Origin: Panicum virgatum
Lineage: Eukaryota > Streptophyta > Magnoliopsida > Poales > Poaceae
Length of the DNA stretch: 64,000 nt
NCBI RefSeq assembly: GCF_016808335.1
Contig: NC_053146.1
Span: forward strand, 30,729,495 to 30,793,494
Reading direction: 5' to 3'
In this document: piece by piece, positions 1 through 12,311 of the stretch
How the letters are laid out: every line of letters begins with the position of its first letter
How positions within the stretch are numbered: position 1 is the first letter of the stretch
Translations under genes and position numbers: made by a program
Notes under the pieces: model-generated
The model's input: the letters and a program-made list of their open reading frames with translations, nothing else
What the model was told of the DNA's origin: nothing
Databases searched by the model: none

Positions 1-960
1 TTCCGAAAGGAAATTGAGTCTCTTTATCGATAATTGAAAGGATCTTGGTGATGTCTAGAGGGAGGTGAATAGGCGAACCTGAAAAACTAAAAAATTATTC
101 GCAACGGATTAGTCTATCGGAACTTCCAACCCTGTGAAGGAAGTTCCGACCAAATATGAATTTGAACGAAATACAAGTTTTTAGGAGAACCTGGGATAAG
201 TGTTCGAATCAATGTTCACAAGTATATCCTAAAGCAACCTAAGTGTGATCTCACACAAAGAAACAATGCACAAATGTTGATCGGGACAAAATAAGCAATA
301 TGTCAACTAGAGCAAGATATGAACACGAAGAACATGAGACACACGATTTGTTCCCGAAGTTGACTTCCACAAAAGAAGCTATGTCTCCGTTGAGGTGCTC
401 ACAAAGAGCAGGGTTGCCCTCTAACCCTTTACCTCACACAATCAATCACTTAGGAAGATTGAGTCTCTTACTAGTGATGTCCACAAAGGACGGGGTGATA
501 CAAACTTTCTGGGGCGCTCACACATGAGAGGGTGCTCCACGGACAACACCGAACCATATAGGAGTAAGCTCCAAGAGTAACAAACGTGAATCGAACGTTG
601 GAGATGCTTCTAGTGACCTTGAAAAGAACTTAGCTGCTCACACAAGTGAATGGCTCAAGCTCACACTCAAATCTTGCTCACACCCAAGCCCTAGCTTGGA
701 TTAACTCAAGGATTAGCTCTTGAAGGGAATGGGGAGAAGTTTTGGAAGCTTGAGGAGTGTTTGAGTTCGTAGAGTCAGCAGCACAAGAGATAGGGGCTAA
801 GGGGGGTATATATTCCCGAGCCCCAAAAATTAGCCATTACTAGGCGTTTTATGTGTTTATCGGAACTTCCGACACAAGGTTGGAACTTTCGACCAGTTAG
901 AGAAACATTTTCCCAAGAGCCCTTTGCCGAAAATAACACAGAAGTTCCGAGGGGGGTTGG

Positions 961-1374
961 TGTTGGTGTTTACCGCCAAGTCTGCTCAGGGATACCCTTA
1001 GCAGTAGAATTGTAGGTAGGGATCGACTGCTCTGGAACTCGATGGTGCAAGGAACACAAGGATTTAGATAGGTTCGGGCTGCGAGATGCGTAATACCCTA
1101 CGTCTTGTGTGGTTGTTTGTATTGCCTTAGGTGTTAATGTGTTTTGAGGGGGTCCCTGCCCGCCCTTATATATCCGGGGGGACAGGGTTACATGGAAAGT
1201 CCTAGCCGAGTACTGTTAAAGTCCTACTACAACCCGGCCGGGTAGTTTCCTTGTACTGCAGCTAGTTCTACACCTATTCGGGTAGTTACAAAAGAGATAA
1301 AGTACATTCATGCGCTATCCCTTACTCTAGAACATTCTAAGCCTATGAGCAGTCCTGCTGCCCCGGGTCTGACA
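961..1374 (-). repeat. 3' LTR of element B
   Basis: The sequence runs from TGTTGGTGTTTACCGCC to GGGTCTGACA and is about 90% similar to 39950-40363 by eye. On the minus strand it is a TGTCAGACCC...CACCAACA LTR. CCCTTATATATCC contains the TATA-like TATATAAGG on the minus strand. Confidence 0.88.
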
Positions 1375-3618
1375 AGCCTCCGAGCTCTTCATAACCGAGT
1401 CCTGCAGACGTCGAGTACTTTGTCAGGCTTCTTCGAGTACTTCAAGTAGTCAGAACATTCTTCTAGTTACTTTTGGGCCTTCCTTCGGGTACGTCGAGTA
1501 GTCTTCCAAATACTTCCGATTGCTCCGAGCCTGTGAGGTGCTCAAGCCCCGAAATCTTGATCATATATGGTGTGCGAAGTATTCGCGCTCCATATGGAGT
1601 AACCCCCGAGCCTTAGGTTGAATCGCAGAATCAGGCTGAGGGTCACTTCAGTCTTTTTCTTTTTTTATTTTCCAAAAAAATTTGAAAAATAAATCATTGA
1701 TGCCACATATCCCGCAACCCCCGAGCCTTAAATCAAAATCCCGTGTCTTGTGGGTAGCCCCCGAGCTAAAATTTGGAATTAAGGATCTAATTCGTGGTGT
1801 CAAATTTTATTCCAAGAATATCTGCAGGTTTAATCAGATCCGATATTCGAAAAGATCCCTTTTTCGGGTAATATCCCAGAAAAATGATACGATTGGATAT
1901 GCCACACTGATTGCACCCGTGATATCCTCAAAAATAAAACCCGAGATGTTTATCTATTTACTATACACTCACATGGGAATTCACTGTGTGGAGAATCTAC
2001 ACTATTACACCCGTGATTGCTGTGACTGTAGTGTCACGAGGTATCCTCCAGTGAAACCCATGTGGCTATATAAAGTGGGTGAGAGACCCTGCCAGAATCA
2101 CCATCTTTCTGAAGCCATGGCTTGCATTTGGTGTACTTGCTCTCGCCCTCCTGAAAGTTGTGTAGTGTTTTCCAGCAAAAGATGCTTGTCGTGGCTCAAG
2201 GAGGAGGGCCACAGCCGGGTGGCGTAGTGCACCCGCCTAATCCCGAAGGGTGGTTACTCGGGAAAGTGCAAGCTATTCCTCATATTTACTCATGAAGCAA
2301 GAACACAAGAACACACGAGGATTTAGAGTGGTTCGGGCCGCCGGAGCGTAAAACCCTACGTCCACTAAGAGTTCTATTGCTCTAGTATTCATGGATGAGT
2401 CTATCCTCTGCCTCCAAGCCCCTTTTGAGACTTGAGTCATTCTCTAGCGGGCGCCCCCCTTTTATAGCGCAAGGAGGACGCGTACACAGGCGTTCGACCC
2501 CGACAGATGGGCCCAACAAGGATGTATATTTTACTATAAAAAAGACACTAATGGTGCTACAGTGGTTGAGAATCTCTTCCCGGATACGCTTCATTGCACT
2601 GTAGACTCTCTGACCGAAGGGAGTCTTCACTTGTCCCATCGGCGAGGCGCCCGTTGAGGCAGTGTAGGTTGCGGTGTAGACTGTTGGGTCTACCGCGTAG
2701 GCGTTATGATACTCCGTTGCCGAGCTGTCGTAGCAGACTGACGCGCGTGGCGTGGGTGGCGCCATCGGCTGTACTGTGCGCCTTGGTAACGCGCGATCAG
2801 CAGAACAGCGTGGCAAAAGTCTCCTCTGGCTCTGCTGTGGCAGAGCGCACTTAACGTCCCCCGCATTGAATGTGGTAGGTGGGCGAGTCTTCCCGAGGAA
2901 GCTAGGTGGCCGCGCGCGTGCCTGCGCCTGCGGACATGTGGCGACTCCGGACCCCCTTAGGTGGGGTGTCTGTTCCCTCCCCGCTGAGGGGTCCGGATAG
3001 TATATGGTGGTTCGGGACCTCGTGGGAGGTCCGGGTCCCCCGGCTGTTTTGGCTCAGCGCTCCCCTCTCCGGGACACGTGGTGACCCCGGACCCGTTCAC
3101 GAGCGGGAAGCGGGTCCGGGACTGTTGGTCCGATGTGGTGGAGGCGGACCCCAGGGGTCCGGTTTGTTCAGCTCCTTAGGGCGTAGTTACAGATAACTAC
3201 GCGAGTCTTGATATAGCAAGAGGGGGTACCCTAGTCCAGAGGTACCGACAATGCTAGAAGAGTGCTTGCGAGTGGCAAGAGAAGTCTCTGCTGCCAAACC
3301 CTGCAACACTGCTTCTCTCAGTGGATCCATGCTGGAAATCATTTCCTTGCATATTCCAATGAGGCAGGTTCTCCGTAGATGGGTTGCATCTACTTGTGTC
3401 ATACTCTTGGGGTTCCCAGGTTGTGGGTACCCAAGAACTGACATCTCTGGTGGGGAGACTTAATTTTGTCACAACGTATTCAGGGAGAAGGAAAAATTCC
3501 TCTGCAAGATGCAAGAAGAGGTCTTGCGAGGCGCTTACTGTAATCTGCCTCCTTGCTCTTGAAACTTTTCTCCCAGAATACGAGTATCATTATTCTCTTA
3601 ATAGGAACAACAAGTTTG
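1375..3618 (-). other. Element B region between 3' LTR and aORF start (3' UTR / antisense 5' region)
   Basis: This stretch, after removal of solo LTR S4, is collinear with the reverse complement of 20390-21450 in element A. Shared blocks include the CCATATGGAGT / CTCGGGGGC segment near 1590-1620 and the TGCTCTCGCCCTCCTGA segment near 2139. It holds a plus-strand open frame at 1682-2227 that matches a minus-strand frame in A (21217-20903), both antisense to their element. No known domain is visible. It lies upstream of the aORF and would contain its promoter. It continues beyond S1 at 10354-10879. Confidence 0.6.
2187..3250 (-). mobile_element. S4: solo LTR (probably Ty3/gypsy) inside element B
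   Basis: The element runs from TGTCGTGGCTCAAGG to AGAGGTACCGACA (1064 bp) and is flanked by ATGCT at 2182-2186 and 3251-3255. It interrupts sequence continuous with B: AGCAAAAGATGCT on the left rejoins at ATGCTAGAAGAG on the right, as in uninterrupted element A. No internal region or second LTR is present. A minus-strand TATA-like TATAAAAGG lies near 2456-2464, and 2316-2364 resembles the same part of the B-family LTR, which supports minus orientation. The internal part is GC-rich (about 2700-3180). Confidence 0.82.
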
Positions 3619-4366
3619 TGTAACGACCCATCTCTGATAATGCGAGATTGAAACGTCAAGTGACCATAATGTGTAATTTTGTTGACTAAGTCAACATTGG
3701 GTCAATATGAAAAAGTAGTGCTATGTATGAGTTTTGTAATGGAGCTAAGTTGGAAGGTTTGGAATAGTGACTTGGTCATGTTTGAAAGCTCCCAAGATCA
3801 AGAAAATAAGAAATTCAGCAAAGGCTAACTAATTTGCTAAGTCTGAAAACAGTAATAAATAGTTGAGTTTGAGGGTGAGTAAAATGACATTTGATGTAGC
3901 AACTTTGTATCACAAGCACCAAAATGAAAACTTGGATGTTCAAGCTTTACAGTGGTACTACTTGTTTGTATGGGAAATGGCAACAAGTCATTTAAATTTG
4001 ACTGCAAAAACTGGTAAATGGAATGAATTTGCTGAAATTCTGAGAATGGTTTGAAACAGCCATTTTCAGTGCAGTTTTGACTACCTTAGAGGCAAAATTA
4101 GAGGAGGTGGATGAAAGGAAAAATGTAGCCTAACGTTAGGGCTAAAACGTTTGTTTAGGGAGATTTCAATGTACAGTGGAAAATTTTGGAGAAAAGTGCA
4201 CTACAAGAATCAGGTTTAGTAAAGTTCAGACTGAATTCAATGTGTACAGCAATGTTCAGAGCCGATTTTGAGTATGATTAAGGCCGAATCAGAAGAAGTG
4301 CATGTGGAGAGAAATGTTAAGGAATGTCCCCTCTAAAAGTTTTGTGTTGGGCGAATTCAATGTTTT

Positions 4367-4875
4367 TGTTGACAGTCAAAATTGGCATCAACCGGTCTGG
4401 TGATGTAGCTGATCCGACTGGAGACCGACCGGTCTGACCGGTCTAGGAGGAATCTGACTGTATTAGAGTTCTTAATAGATTTAGATCTGTAAACAGGATT
4501 TCTTGCGGGGTAAGTCTGTCCCACCGTATAAATATAAAGGGTCACGGCCGATTGAGGGACAACCCAATCGAATCTATCAAAAACACATCTTTTATCTATT
4601 TACCTTTTATCTTTACTCTACTTTTCCAACCTCGACATGCTGTTTTTCTCTCGTCTCCATGGCGTTTGAAGACGCCCTAGCTGGCCTGCCGAGTCTAGGG
4701 CAACCCTATGCGCGCTTGCCCCGACGGGGTCCCTCCCGGGCGAGCGTTCGTCGGATCGTCGTCGTTCTGCACGGCGACTGGTCTGACCGCTCAACGCAGG
4801 AGGTACTGCAAGGAGCTCCTCCTCGCGCTGCGTGGCCTAGCGCGTTCGTGTGTTGATCCGTAAAATGTGTCAACA
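4367..4875 (+). repeat. 5' LTR of element N
   Basis: This 509-bp LTR runs from TGTTGACAGTC to GTGTCAACA. It is shorter than the 3' LTR (584 bp), mainly because it has fewer ACCGGTC-type repeats. The primer-binding-site-like segment follows at about 4880-4899. Confidence 0.88.
4527..4534 (+). promoter_or_regulatory. TATA box of the N 5' LTR
   Basis: TATAAATA is followed by TAAAGGGTCACGGCCGATTG. The same block occurs in the N 3' LTR (6926-6933), in F (45003-45010) and in E (48982-48989), which supports a conserved core promoter. Confidence 0.7.
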
Positions 4876-4914
4876 CAAATTGGCGACTCCTCTGGGGAAG
4901 AGAATCAAGTTATC

Positions 4915-6508
4915 ATGACCGATTTGTCAAACCCTAGCAATATGTCGTCACATGAAGAACTACTTCAGAAGTATCGGCGAGAGTGCGATCAGGCGGACGA
5001 AAGGTTGCTTCTATCCTGTTATCGTAAAATAGAGCAAGGCGTCATCAAGATAAAGGAGTGGAAGCCACCATCCGCGATTGATCTATTAAAAGAGGTACAA
5101 TCTTCAGATACGTTATCCGATGCTCTATCTAATCTTGTCCAGTATTTGATTGATCAAGAAGATAATTCAATTTCAGTTCCTATTATTCAAAAGTCGGTTA
5201 TTAAAAAGCCGGCTAATAATCCTTGCAAAAATTTGCCTGATGTTGCTGGTCAAGATACAATTCGGCTGTCCCAAGCCGAAATTGTTGAACCAAAATCCCC
5301 TAGCAAGAGCACAGAGATTAAATCTAGTACTTCAACGCTCAGGGGACAACAAAACAAAGGCAAAGATGCTGGTTGCATTGCAACCGGTATGACCGGTTCC
5401 AAGACCGGTCTAACCGGCTCATCTAGGGTTTTGCAAAATAAATCAAAACCTAATGTGGTAAAGCCCAAAAAAACCCCAGATTAGTGTTTGGAAAACCGTT
5501 GAATCCAAAGACCATCACAAGCATCAAAAGAAAAAGCCGAAGTCCTTTATTGGAGATCTTCCGGTTAAATCCAAAAAATAAAATAATGATGCTAGTCGGT
5601 CAAAATATCCAAAACACTCGAGATCTACTCCAAGACAGCAATTCCATGATTGGAATCGGCAGCTGAATAATTTTCCTAATTCAATGTCGTTTTCATCACA
5701 TAAGTCGTCTATACATATGCCATGCAGATCTTATTATAGCATGCCTTGTTCTTATCCATCATGGTATTATAATTCCTGTATGCCGTCTCTTCCTAAATAT
5801 TTATATCCAGAATATATTACTTATAGGGAGCCGGCAATTAGTAAACCATCACCTACCATTAATGACCATTTTGATGAAAAAGATCGGTCTATGAAGAAAA
5901 AGAAATACAAGGTGATCAAGCAAGTTTATCGTGTCAAAAAGGATGGACGGTTAAACAAAAATTCAGATTTGACACTAGATAAAGAAATGCCGGTTGTTGA
6001 AGAGCAATCGGATAGCTCAATTAGTAAAATTGTCTCCAATGATGTTCCTGATTCAAACAATTTAGTCGAACAATGTTCAAGTTCAGCCGGGGGGCAAGAT
6101 AAGAGCAACCAAATCGATTCTGACAGGACCGGTCTGACCGGTTCGTCAGACCGGTCTGACCGGTCTGAACCTAAGAAATCTGGTGGTGCAAAAAATAGAA
6201 CCAAGCCGACCTTTGAGGAGCGTCTGGATAAATACAAGAAGATATCTGAACAAAGCAATCAATTGGAAGGCAAACGAAGAAGGAATTCATCATCACCAAG
6301 ATCAAGAAAGTATCAACGGTCATCGTATTGGTCTTCATCATTCATCCCGTCGATGCACGTACCATGGACTACATATTCAGGTGTGTTTAATCCAGGGTTT
6401 GGTCATAATCCTTGGCTACCATATTATGACTATCAGTTTTATGCTTTACCAAGGAGCTATGATTTGTGTAATCGGCCGCATTGGCCCTCTCAAGATTTTT
6501 GTTATTGA
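4915..6508 (+). pseudogene. Element N internal protein, decayed
   Basis: The first ATG after the primer-binding site is at 4915 and starts MTDLSNPSNMSS. The first part (to 5484) has a helical, charged N-terminus (LLQKYRRECDQADERLL) and then TGMTGS/TGLTGS peptides from ACCGGT repeats. The frame changes near 5470, next to an A-run, a TAA lies at about 5579, and the last part runs 5684-6508. The segment near 6208, KPTFEERLDKYKKI, matches KPTFNQLLNKYTKA of E (about 51657) and LSFKQLLAKYEEK of F. N therefore keeps pieces of the gag-protease linker but lacks capsid, zinc knuckle and all enzymes. The C-terminus is rich in Tyr, Trp, Ser and Pro. Function is unknown. Confidence 0.6.
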
Positions 6509-6711
6509 ACATGCTAAGGAATATAAAGCCGAAATAATTTACTGATCTTAAGTTGGAAATTGTTACATTTGCTAGTTCTCTTATTTCGGCTATTTTAGCA
6601 TGTTTAAAGATAATATGTGGCCGATGTAATGTTAATTGTCGCCCTTAGACAATTTTGGTTCAGAAGAATATTTTTTGGCAAGCAAACTTTACCAAAAAAT
6701 AGGGGGGCATA

Positions 6712-7295
6712 TGTTGACAGCCAAAATTGGTATCAACCGGTCTGAGCGGTCTGACCAAACAGTCTGACCGGTCTGGTGCTGTAGTTGATCCGGCTGGAGA
6801 CCGACCAGTCTGACTGGTGGGTCCGACCGGCCTGACCGGTCTAAGAGGAATCCAACTGTAATTAGAGTTCTTAATAGATTTATATCTGTAAATAGGATTT
6901 CTTGCGGGGTAAGTCTTTCCCATCGTATAAATATAAAGGGTCACGGCCGATTGATGGACAACCCAATCAAATCTATCAAAAACACATCTTTTATCTATTT
7001 ACCTTTTCTCTTTACCCTACTTTTCCAACCTCGACATGCTATTCTTCTCTCGTCTCCATGGCGTTTGAAGACGCCCTAGCTGGCCTGTCGAGCCTAGGGC
7101 AACCCTACGCGCGCTTGCCCCGACGGGGTCCCTCCCGGGCGAGCGTTCGTCGGATCATCGTCGTTCCGCACGGCGACCGGTCTGATCGATCCCTCTGACC
7201 GGTCTGACCACTCCACGCAGGAGGTACTGCAAGTAGCTCCTCCTCGCGCCGCGCGACCTAGCGCATTCGTGTGTCATCCGTAAAAAGCGTCAACA
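6712..7295 (+). repeat. 3' LTR of element N
   Basis: This 584-bp LTR runs from TGTTGACAGCC to GCGTCAACA. It is preceded directly by a polypurine tract (AAAAAATAGGGGGGCATA, about 6694-6711) and carries extra ACCGGTC-type repeats near 6737-6842 and 7178-7208. Confidence 0.88.
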
Positions 7296-10200
7296 GTTTT
7301 CTAATGAAATTTGGAGAAAAATGAGCCTGAAACTTGGGGTTTTCACTCGGGTTCAGAGGAGAAGGGATGAACAGAGACAAGAGAGAGCCGAGCTCGTGTT
7401 CATCAGGTTCAGTGAACCTGGCGGCAATGATTCAACCCAAGCCACGCGTCGATTCAGTTGTGTGCCAGAAGCTAGCAAGCAAGCATGAGGTGGATGATCC
7501 GGAGGCGGTAAAAGTTTGAATAAATACTGCTTGGGCGCAGGTCATCGTCATCCTCCCGCTCACATTTTCCCCCAACACGAGCTCTCTGTTTCTCGCCGAT
7601 TTCGTCGCCCTCAAGCGTTCTTGGTTCGATTCCTCGCACACGCCGCATAATCAGCTTCCCCTTGAGCGATTATGAGTGCTCCTAGACTTTTCCGTCGATC
7701 ACAGTCGCCGGCCCACCATCTTCTTCTTCCTCGGGTCGCCGTCGTGCAGAACTCCTAGGTCGCCGGTGAGCTCTAGGTTCCCGTGGTTTTGGGTCGTGAT
7801 TGAGTTGCCTAGGAGGTGTCCTAGAGGTCGTAGAAGGTGTACAAATCGCGTGCTGGCCTGATTGTGGTCGTGGGTGGCCGGAACGCGCGCGCGGCCGCCG
7901 GGGGTCGCCGCGGAGCCCCTTGCTCCGGCGCCTCCAGGGACTGATTGGCGATGGGTCTAGGTTCAGGGATTTGAGGGGGTGCTTCCCAGCGTGGGTGTTT
8001 GGCCGGGGAAGGCTGGGAGAGGGCCGTCCACCGCCGCCCGAGCTCGGGCTCGGCGCCGGCCATGGCGGGCGGCTGCGGGACAGGAGAAGAGGGGGAAACA
8101 GGGGGCTTAGGGGCGCGGGGAGTTGGGAGTGCTGGGTCGCGCCTGAGGACCTGCCTCCAGCCACCGGCGCGGCCGCCGCCGGCGAGCTGCCCTGCGCGCG
8201 TGCCTAGCCTGTGCGCCGAGCGTGCAGTCCAGAAGCAGGGGAGGAGCAGTTTGAAGAAGAAAGAAAAGGTGGAGGGGGTTAAGTGCAAAAGGAAGGGTCT
8301 GGTTGAGAAGGGGGAAAGATGGAAGAGGGGTTTTGTGCAAAAAAATTGTGTTAACTTTACTTTTAGTGCTAAAAATTGTTTTCTTATCCAAAAATTATGA
8401 AATAAATTTTGTTAGATTTCTTAATTTATTCTATATTTAATAAATATGCAAAAACCATAGGTTTTATATAAGGATTTTTATTTATTTATTTAGTTCCTTT
8501 ATTCTTAAGAGATTTAAATATAACAAAATCTTTATTTCTTTTAAAATAAAATTTTGGATAACTATTTAATAATTAATAGGTATAATTAGGAATAATGAAT
8601 AGGAAATTTAGATTTATTTTCTTAAGTAAAAATAAATCAAGTAATTTCAATTAAATTTAAAGACTTGTTTAGACTTAATTGTATTAGAATTAATTGTGGT
8701 AATGTTTTTGAGTGTGTCTTTTGTTAGATTACAGCTTTTTAGGAGTTTTTAGGTTGTAATTCAACTCTTACAAATGCTTGCATTCATGCACTAACATTGC
8801 ATTTCATTACGACTAGAATCCGAAGTCGCGGACGTCAGCTTCGAGTATATCGAGCTACCGTCCGAGGGACCCACCGGAGAGGAGGAGGTGATCGTGATCG
8901 AGCACGAGCCCGATTCCCCAGCCGAAGCTCCGCCTACCGAAGCAAATCATGGCGAGCACCGGAGCATTTACACCTACTAATTTCCTAACCATTGTTGTTA
9001 TTATGCTTTTGCACATAAATGCTTAAGTCTAGGAGTTGCTTGAAACTCATTTTATGCATGGTCCACTTCCTTGGCTTAAGGACATCTTTGCCACCTTCTC
9101 AACTAAATTAGTTGAACCAAATGTCTAAAAGAAACTTACACTAAAAGCAACCAAAGGGTTCAAATATTACTCAAAGGTTCACTTAATACAACGAAGCTAT
9201 TAGTTAGGGTTGGATTTGATGGTCGGTGGGTACATAGCAGAAAAAGGAATTCTGACTCGGTACTCACTTGCAAAGAAGGAATAAGGAACTATGGTATGTT
9301 TGACCGTAGAGAGAGCGGAACCTACTGGTCATATGCTGACATATGGAACCAGTAAGCCCGGTAGCTTGGTTGACCTAAATACTTGAACCCAGTTGTACCC
9401 CACTCGACGTGGAATTGGTGGCGGGGTCGTAGCCTGAAACCCGTGTTGAGATCAGGCCCGACCGGGGGGTCCTTCACGGGGGTTCGAACCCAAGTGTTGG
9501 TATGCTTGGTTCAGGGTTTAGGATCTTCCTCGTGAAAGGTTGCCATGTGCGGTTTGCGCGAAACTTGTATGTGACGTGTGGTCCGGTATCCCCTGCAGGG
9601 TGTAAAATCGATTCAAATCGCCGCAATTCTCGGACATGAATTCCACTTGATCTCGCTTGAACATCATAACTAATTATGTTGTAACCTGATTAAAAATGTT
9701 GTTTGTGAACCTAGAGATATCTTTGTGCTTGTACTTTAATGATATTCTTGGGTTAATATCTTTATGTGAGTCCTTGAATGGGTAGTTGCTGTCTAGAGTC
9801 TAAACTTTTGAAAAATGAATCAGTCCACCAAATATAGCCTTGCATTCTCCTTGATATTATGTTTATTTTCGGTTAGTCGAGTCAGTCTTGCTGAGTATCT
9901 TTTTGTACTCAGTGTTTGTGCTTAAATGTTTTTAGGCATGTTGCCGGAGGATCCACAGGAGTGAAGCCCCAAGACTCGGAGGATATGTTGAGTCCATACT
10001 CCTCTGAGTGTTTTGCAAACTCTTGTACTATAAGAACTTGTATGGCAATAATCCCTAAGACTGTAGGTGTTCTTTTGAAACTCTGTAGAGTCGGTTTGCA
10101 CTAAGTTTGTTCTTATATTGTAATAACACTTTCCTGGTTTTATGTTCTGTAATAAATGCCTGAGTGTAATATCTGAAGCTTTATGCCAAGTGATCCCTTA

Positions 10201-10353
10201 TGCATGATGATGGAATAGTTGTATGGTGGAGAGTTCGGGTGAAGCCCGACGGACTACTGGATTTGTTCCGTTTGAGGGGTGTTGACTGAATTACCCCTTG
10301 GGGGAAATTACCGAATGCTCTTATTACGGGATAAATTGGGCGGTTCCGCCACA

Positions 10354-10879
10354 GTTTGTGCTTCGTTACGGCCTCAGGCCGATCTAGCTGCAGCAGGTCT
10401 CGCCCAGGGGATCCAGAAGGTGTGCATGCAGGTCCGAGTCGTTTTTAAAGCTTAGAAAAAGTACTCGAGGTGTACTATCGAGTAGTTTACTATGTTGAGT
10501 ACTTTTCTCTTTTCTGGAATGTAATCCTAGAAGAAGGAAAATTAAGTCGAGTAGTTGTCAAGGAATGTGAGTATTTTCTTTTTCCGGAATGTAATCTCAG
10601 AGAAAAAAAATGTCTCAGAAAATCCCGCTTTTACCGTAAACGGTAATTGACTCTTAACCTTCTGGGTATTTACCGTTTTGCCACCGCTACTATTATTTAA
10701 TAGAACGGTAAAATAGGTTTTACCCCACCGGCCGCCATTTTCGCTCCTTTGCTGTTTAGATCAGTTTTCGCACCTCTTGCTATTTATAGATCTAAACCTT
10801 TCCCTTACCTTCTCTGGTGCCCAATTCCTTGGTTAGGGTTAACCATTGTATGCGTGTGAAGACACCAGTGCATTTTCAG
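10354..10879 (+). other. Element B sequence upstream of its aORF
   Basis: This resumes element B after S1. It matches the reverse complement of about 19972-20420 in element A, including GGCCGATCTAGC-GCAGCAGG. It contains TATTTATAGA near 10781 about 100 bp before the aORF ATG, a weak candidate for an antisense promoter. Many CGAGTA(C/G) motifs are present. Confidence 0.55.
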
Positions 10880-12311
10880 ATGGCACCCAAGAAATCGACA
10901 AAGGGCAAGGATGTTGCAGCGCAGCTGACCCACGACGAGGGATGGGTGCGAAGTAAGTGCTCTGACTCCGACTTGGAGGTCCTTGTTTCTCCGGTTTTAT
11001 TACCAGCAAAAACGGTTATCCAATGACGTCCTGCCTTGGGTCAAGATCGTCCGTATGAAAATACGGGCGAAATCGTTGCTCTTGCCCCTTATTTTGAACG
11101 GGGATTGGGGCTCCCATGTTCTGGTTTCTTGTCTGGGCTCTTGTCTTATTACAAGATCCAGCTTCACCAGCTAACTCCAAATTCTTTTATTCATATTTCC
11201 ATCTTCGTACATTTGTGTGAAGCTTTTCTGGGGATTGAGCCCCATTTTGAGCTCTTTCGCTTCCTGTTCCATCTGAAGCCCCAGCCAGACTCCTACAATT
11301 TAGATGTAGTAGATGGTGCAGGTCTCCAGCTTAGACGGGGAAGGATAAAGTGTATATCCCATATAAGCTTTCTAGCAAAGTAATCGACTGCAAGCCAAAG
11401 TGGTTGTACATAGAAAACCAATGGGAAACCCTTCCAGTCATTAGCCCAAGCTCTCCGACTCGGAAGCCTGAATGGAATAAGAAACCAGACGACAACCGCC
11501 AGATCCCCGAGCTACTCGACAGAATTGCTAAGTTAAGGAAAAAGCACATAACTGAGGAGGCTGTTGTATTCGACTGGTTGAAAAGAAGGATCCAACCGCT
11601 GCAGGCTCGGGAAACATTCGCTTTCCAGTATCAGGGAACAACTGACCCGTCACGGTACTCGGAGGAAGAGATCTCAGATGAAGAAGTCTTTAGTCGAGTG
11701 CAGTGACTGCTTAAGAATGTGAAGGATGTCCCTTTTATTCCCGACACTTTCTCTACGGGAAATCCTCCAAAGAAGGTACAAGTTAAAGTAGTCGATTTAT
11801 GATCATCGAGTACTTTGTCTTAGCAAGATTCTAATAGAATTTGCTTTTGTGTAGGAGGACATGGAGCTGTATAAGAGCAGCCCTCCCTTGCCAAGCACTG
11901 ATCGTCCTTCCCACCTTCTCCCAAGCGCTCTTACACCAGCAACCCATTCCAGAAGAGTCTTGTCTTATGGAAAATTGCATAGATAGTACTGATATCTAAA
12001 TTTGGTTGTGCAGATGATGAGGCAATGACTGGAGATGACAGTGGTGGGGAGCGCAGCCCCAGCTCGAGTGGGGGTATCCGGGCTGATCTCCCGAAGGGTA
12101 CTCGATCGGTGGCGCGGAAACATTCCAGCTCTGTGCGGGCCACTAGTGACAGGTAAGTGGCTAGTTTGTTGCAATCGAGTACTTGGTTGAAGTTTTTGAT
12201 TTGCTTTTTGTAATCTGTATTTTGCTTTTCAAGTCCTGCGTCTAAGGTGCCACGGACTACAGCATCTGGGGATGATGCTGTGGTGGGAACGAAGGTCCCT
12301 TCCACCGCAGC
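10880..12311 (+). pseudogene. Element B aORF, 5' part (antisense gene, Transposase_28-like domain)
   Basis: The gene runs on the plus strand, opposite to element B. It starts MAPKKSTKGKD at 10880 and continues with GWVRSKCSDSDLEVL, then PYENTGEIVALAPYFERGLG and FIHISIFVHLCEAFLGIEPHFELFRFLFHLKPQPDSYN in other frames. This is the region I recognise as the 'putative gypsy type transposon' family (Pfam PF04195, from memory). The frame breaks near 11025 and again near 11340, and a further exon-like frame runs 11350-11706. An intron-like segment 12153-12233 (GTAAGT...CAAG, 81 bp) matches an 81-bp segment at the same place in A. Element C interrupts the gene at 12311; the 3' part resumes at 30606. 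Such antisense genes are known in Tat-lineage retrotransposons; their function is not established. Confidence 0.7.

Larger units (their letters stand above)
4367..7295 (+). mobile_element. N: compact non-autonomous LTR retrotransposon (E/F family)
   Basis: This is a complete 2929-bp element with a perfect GTTTT target duplication (4362-4366 and 7296-7300). It has a 5' LTR 4367-4875 and a 3' LTR 6712-7295, both TGTTGACAG...GTCAACA. A primer-binding-site-like TTGGCGACTCCTCTGGGGA lies just after the 5' LTR, and a polypurine tract ending AGGGGGGCATA lies just before the 3' LTR. The LTRs match those of F and E over the TATA region and the leader. The interior (1.84 kb) encodes one decayed protein without capsid, protease, RT or integrase, so the element would depend on a relative such as E for movement. 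Confidence 0.88.
3619..10353 (+). mobile_element. S1: giant solo LTR of a Tekay/Del-like Ty3/gypsy element, split by N
   Basis: The element begins TGTAACGACCCATC and ends GGGCGGTTCCGCCACA. GTTTG flanks both ends (3614-3618 and 10354-10358). Removing nested element N leaves about 3.8 kb. No internal coding region and no repeated termini are present, so I read it as a solo LTR. Its size and layout resemble D's LTR (54903-58415) and S2: a TGTAAC/TGTGAC-type start, a GC-rich block (7550-8250 here), an AT-rich block (8340-8720), and a late segment with TTGTACTCA motifs. Open frames in the GC-rich block overlap on both strands and are not credible genes. Confidence 0.8.

Noticed and set aside
300..527. 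Open frame of 75 codons in the left copia LTR
   Set aside because: It lies antisense in the LTR leader, has no motif, and is explained by the LTR.
118..960. GGAACTTCC motifs as heat-shock elements
   Set aside because: The spacing is GAA-N-TTC, one base short of the GAA-NN-TTC arrangement, so it does not fit.
4503..4856. Open frame across the N 5' LTR (and its twin at 6902-7198)
   Set aside because: It is LTR leader sequence; the ATG and frame are not kept in the F and E LTRs.
7682..8400. Several overlapping open frames in GC-rich sequence of S1 (also 35377-35946 in S2 and 56842-58204 in D's LTR)
   Set aside because: Open on both strands at once, rich in Pro/Arg/Ala, no motifs, and located at the same place in three related giant LTRs. 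They are an effect of base composition.
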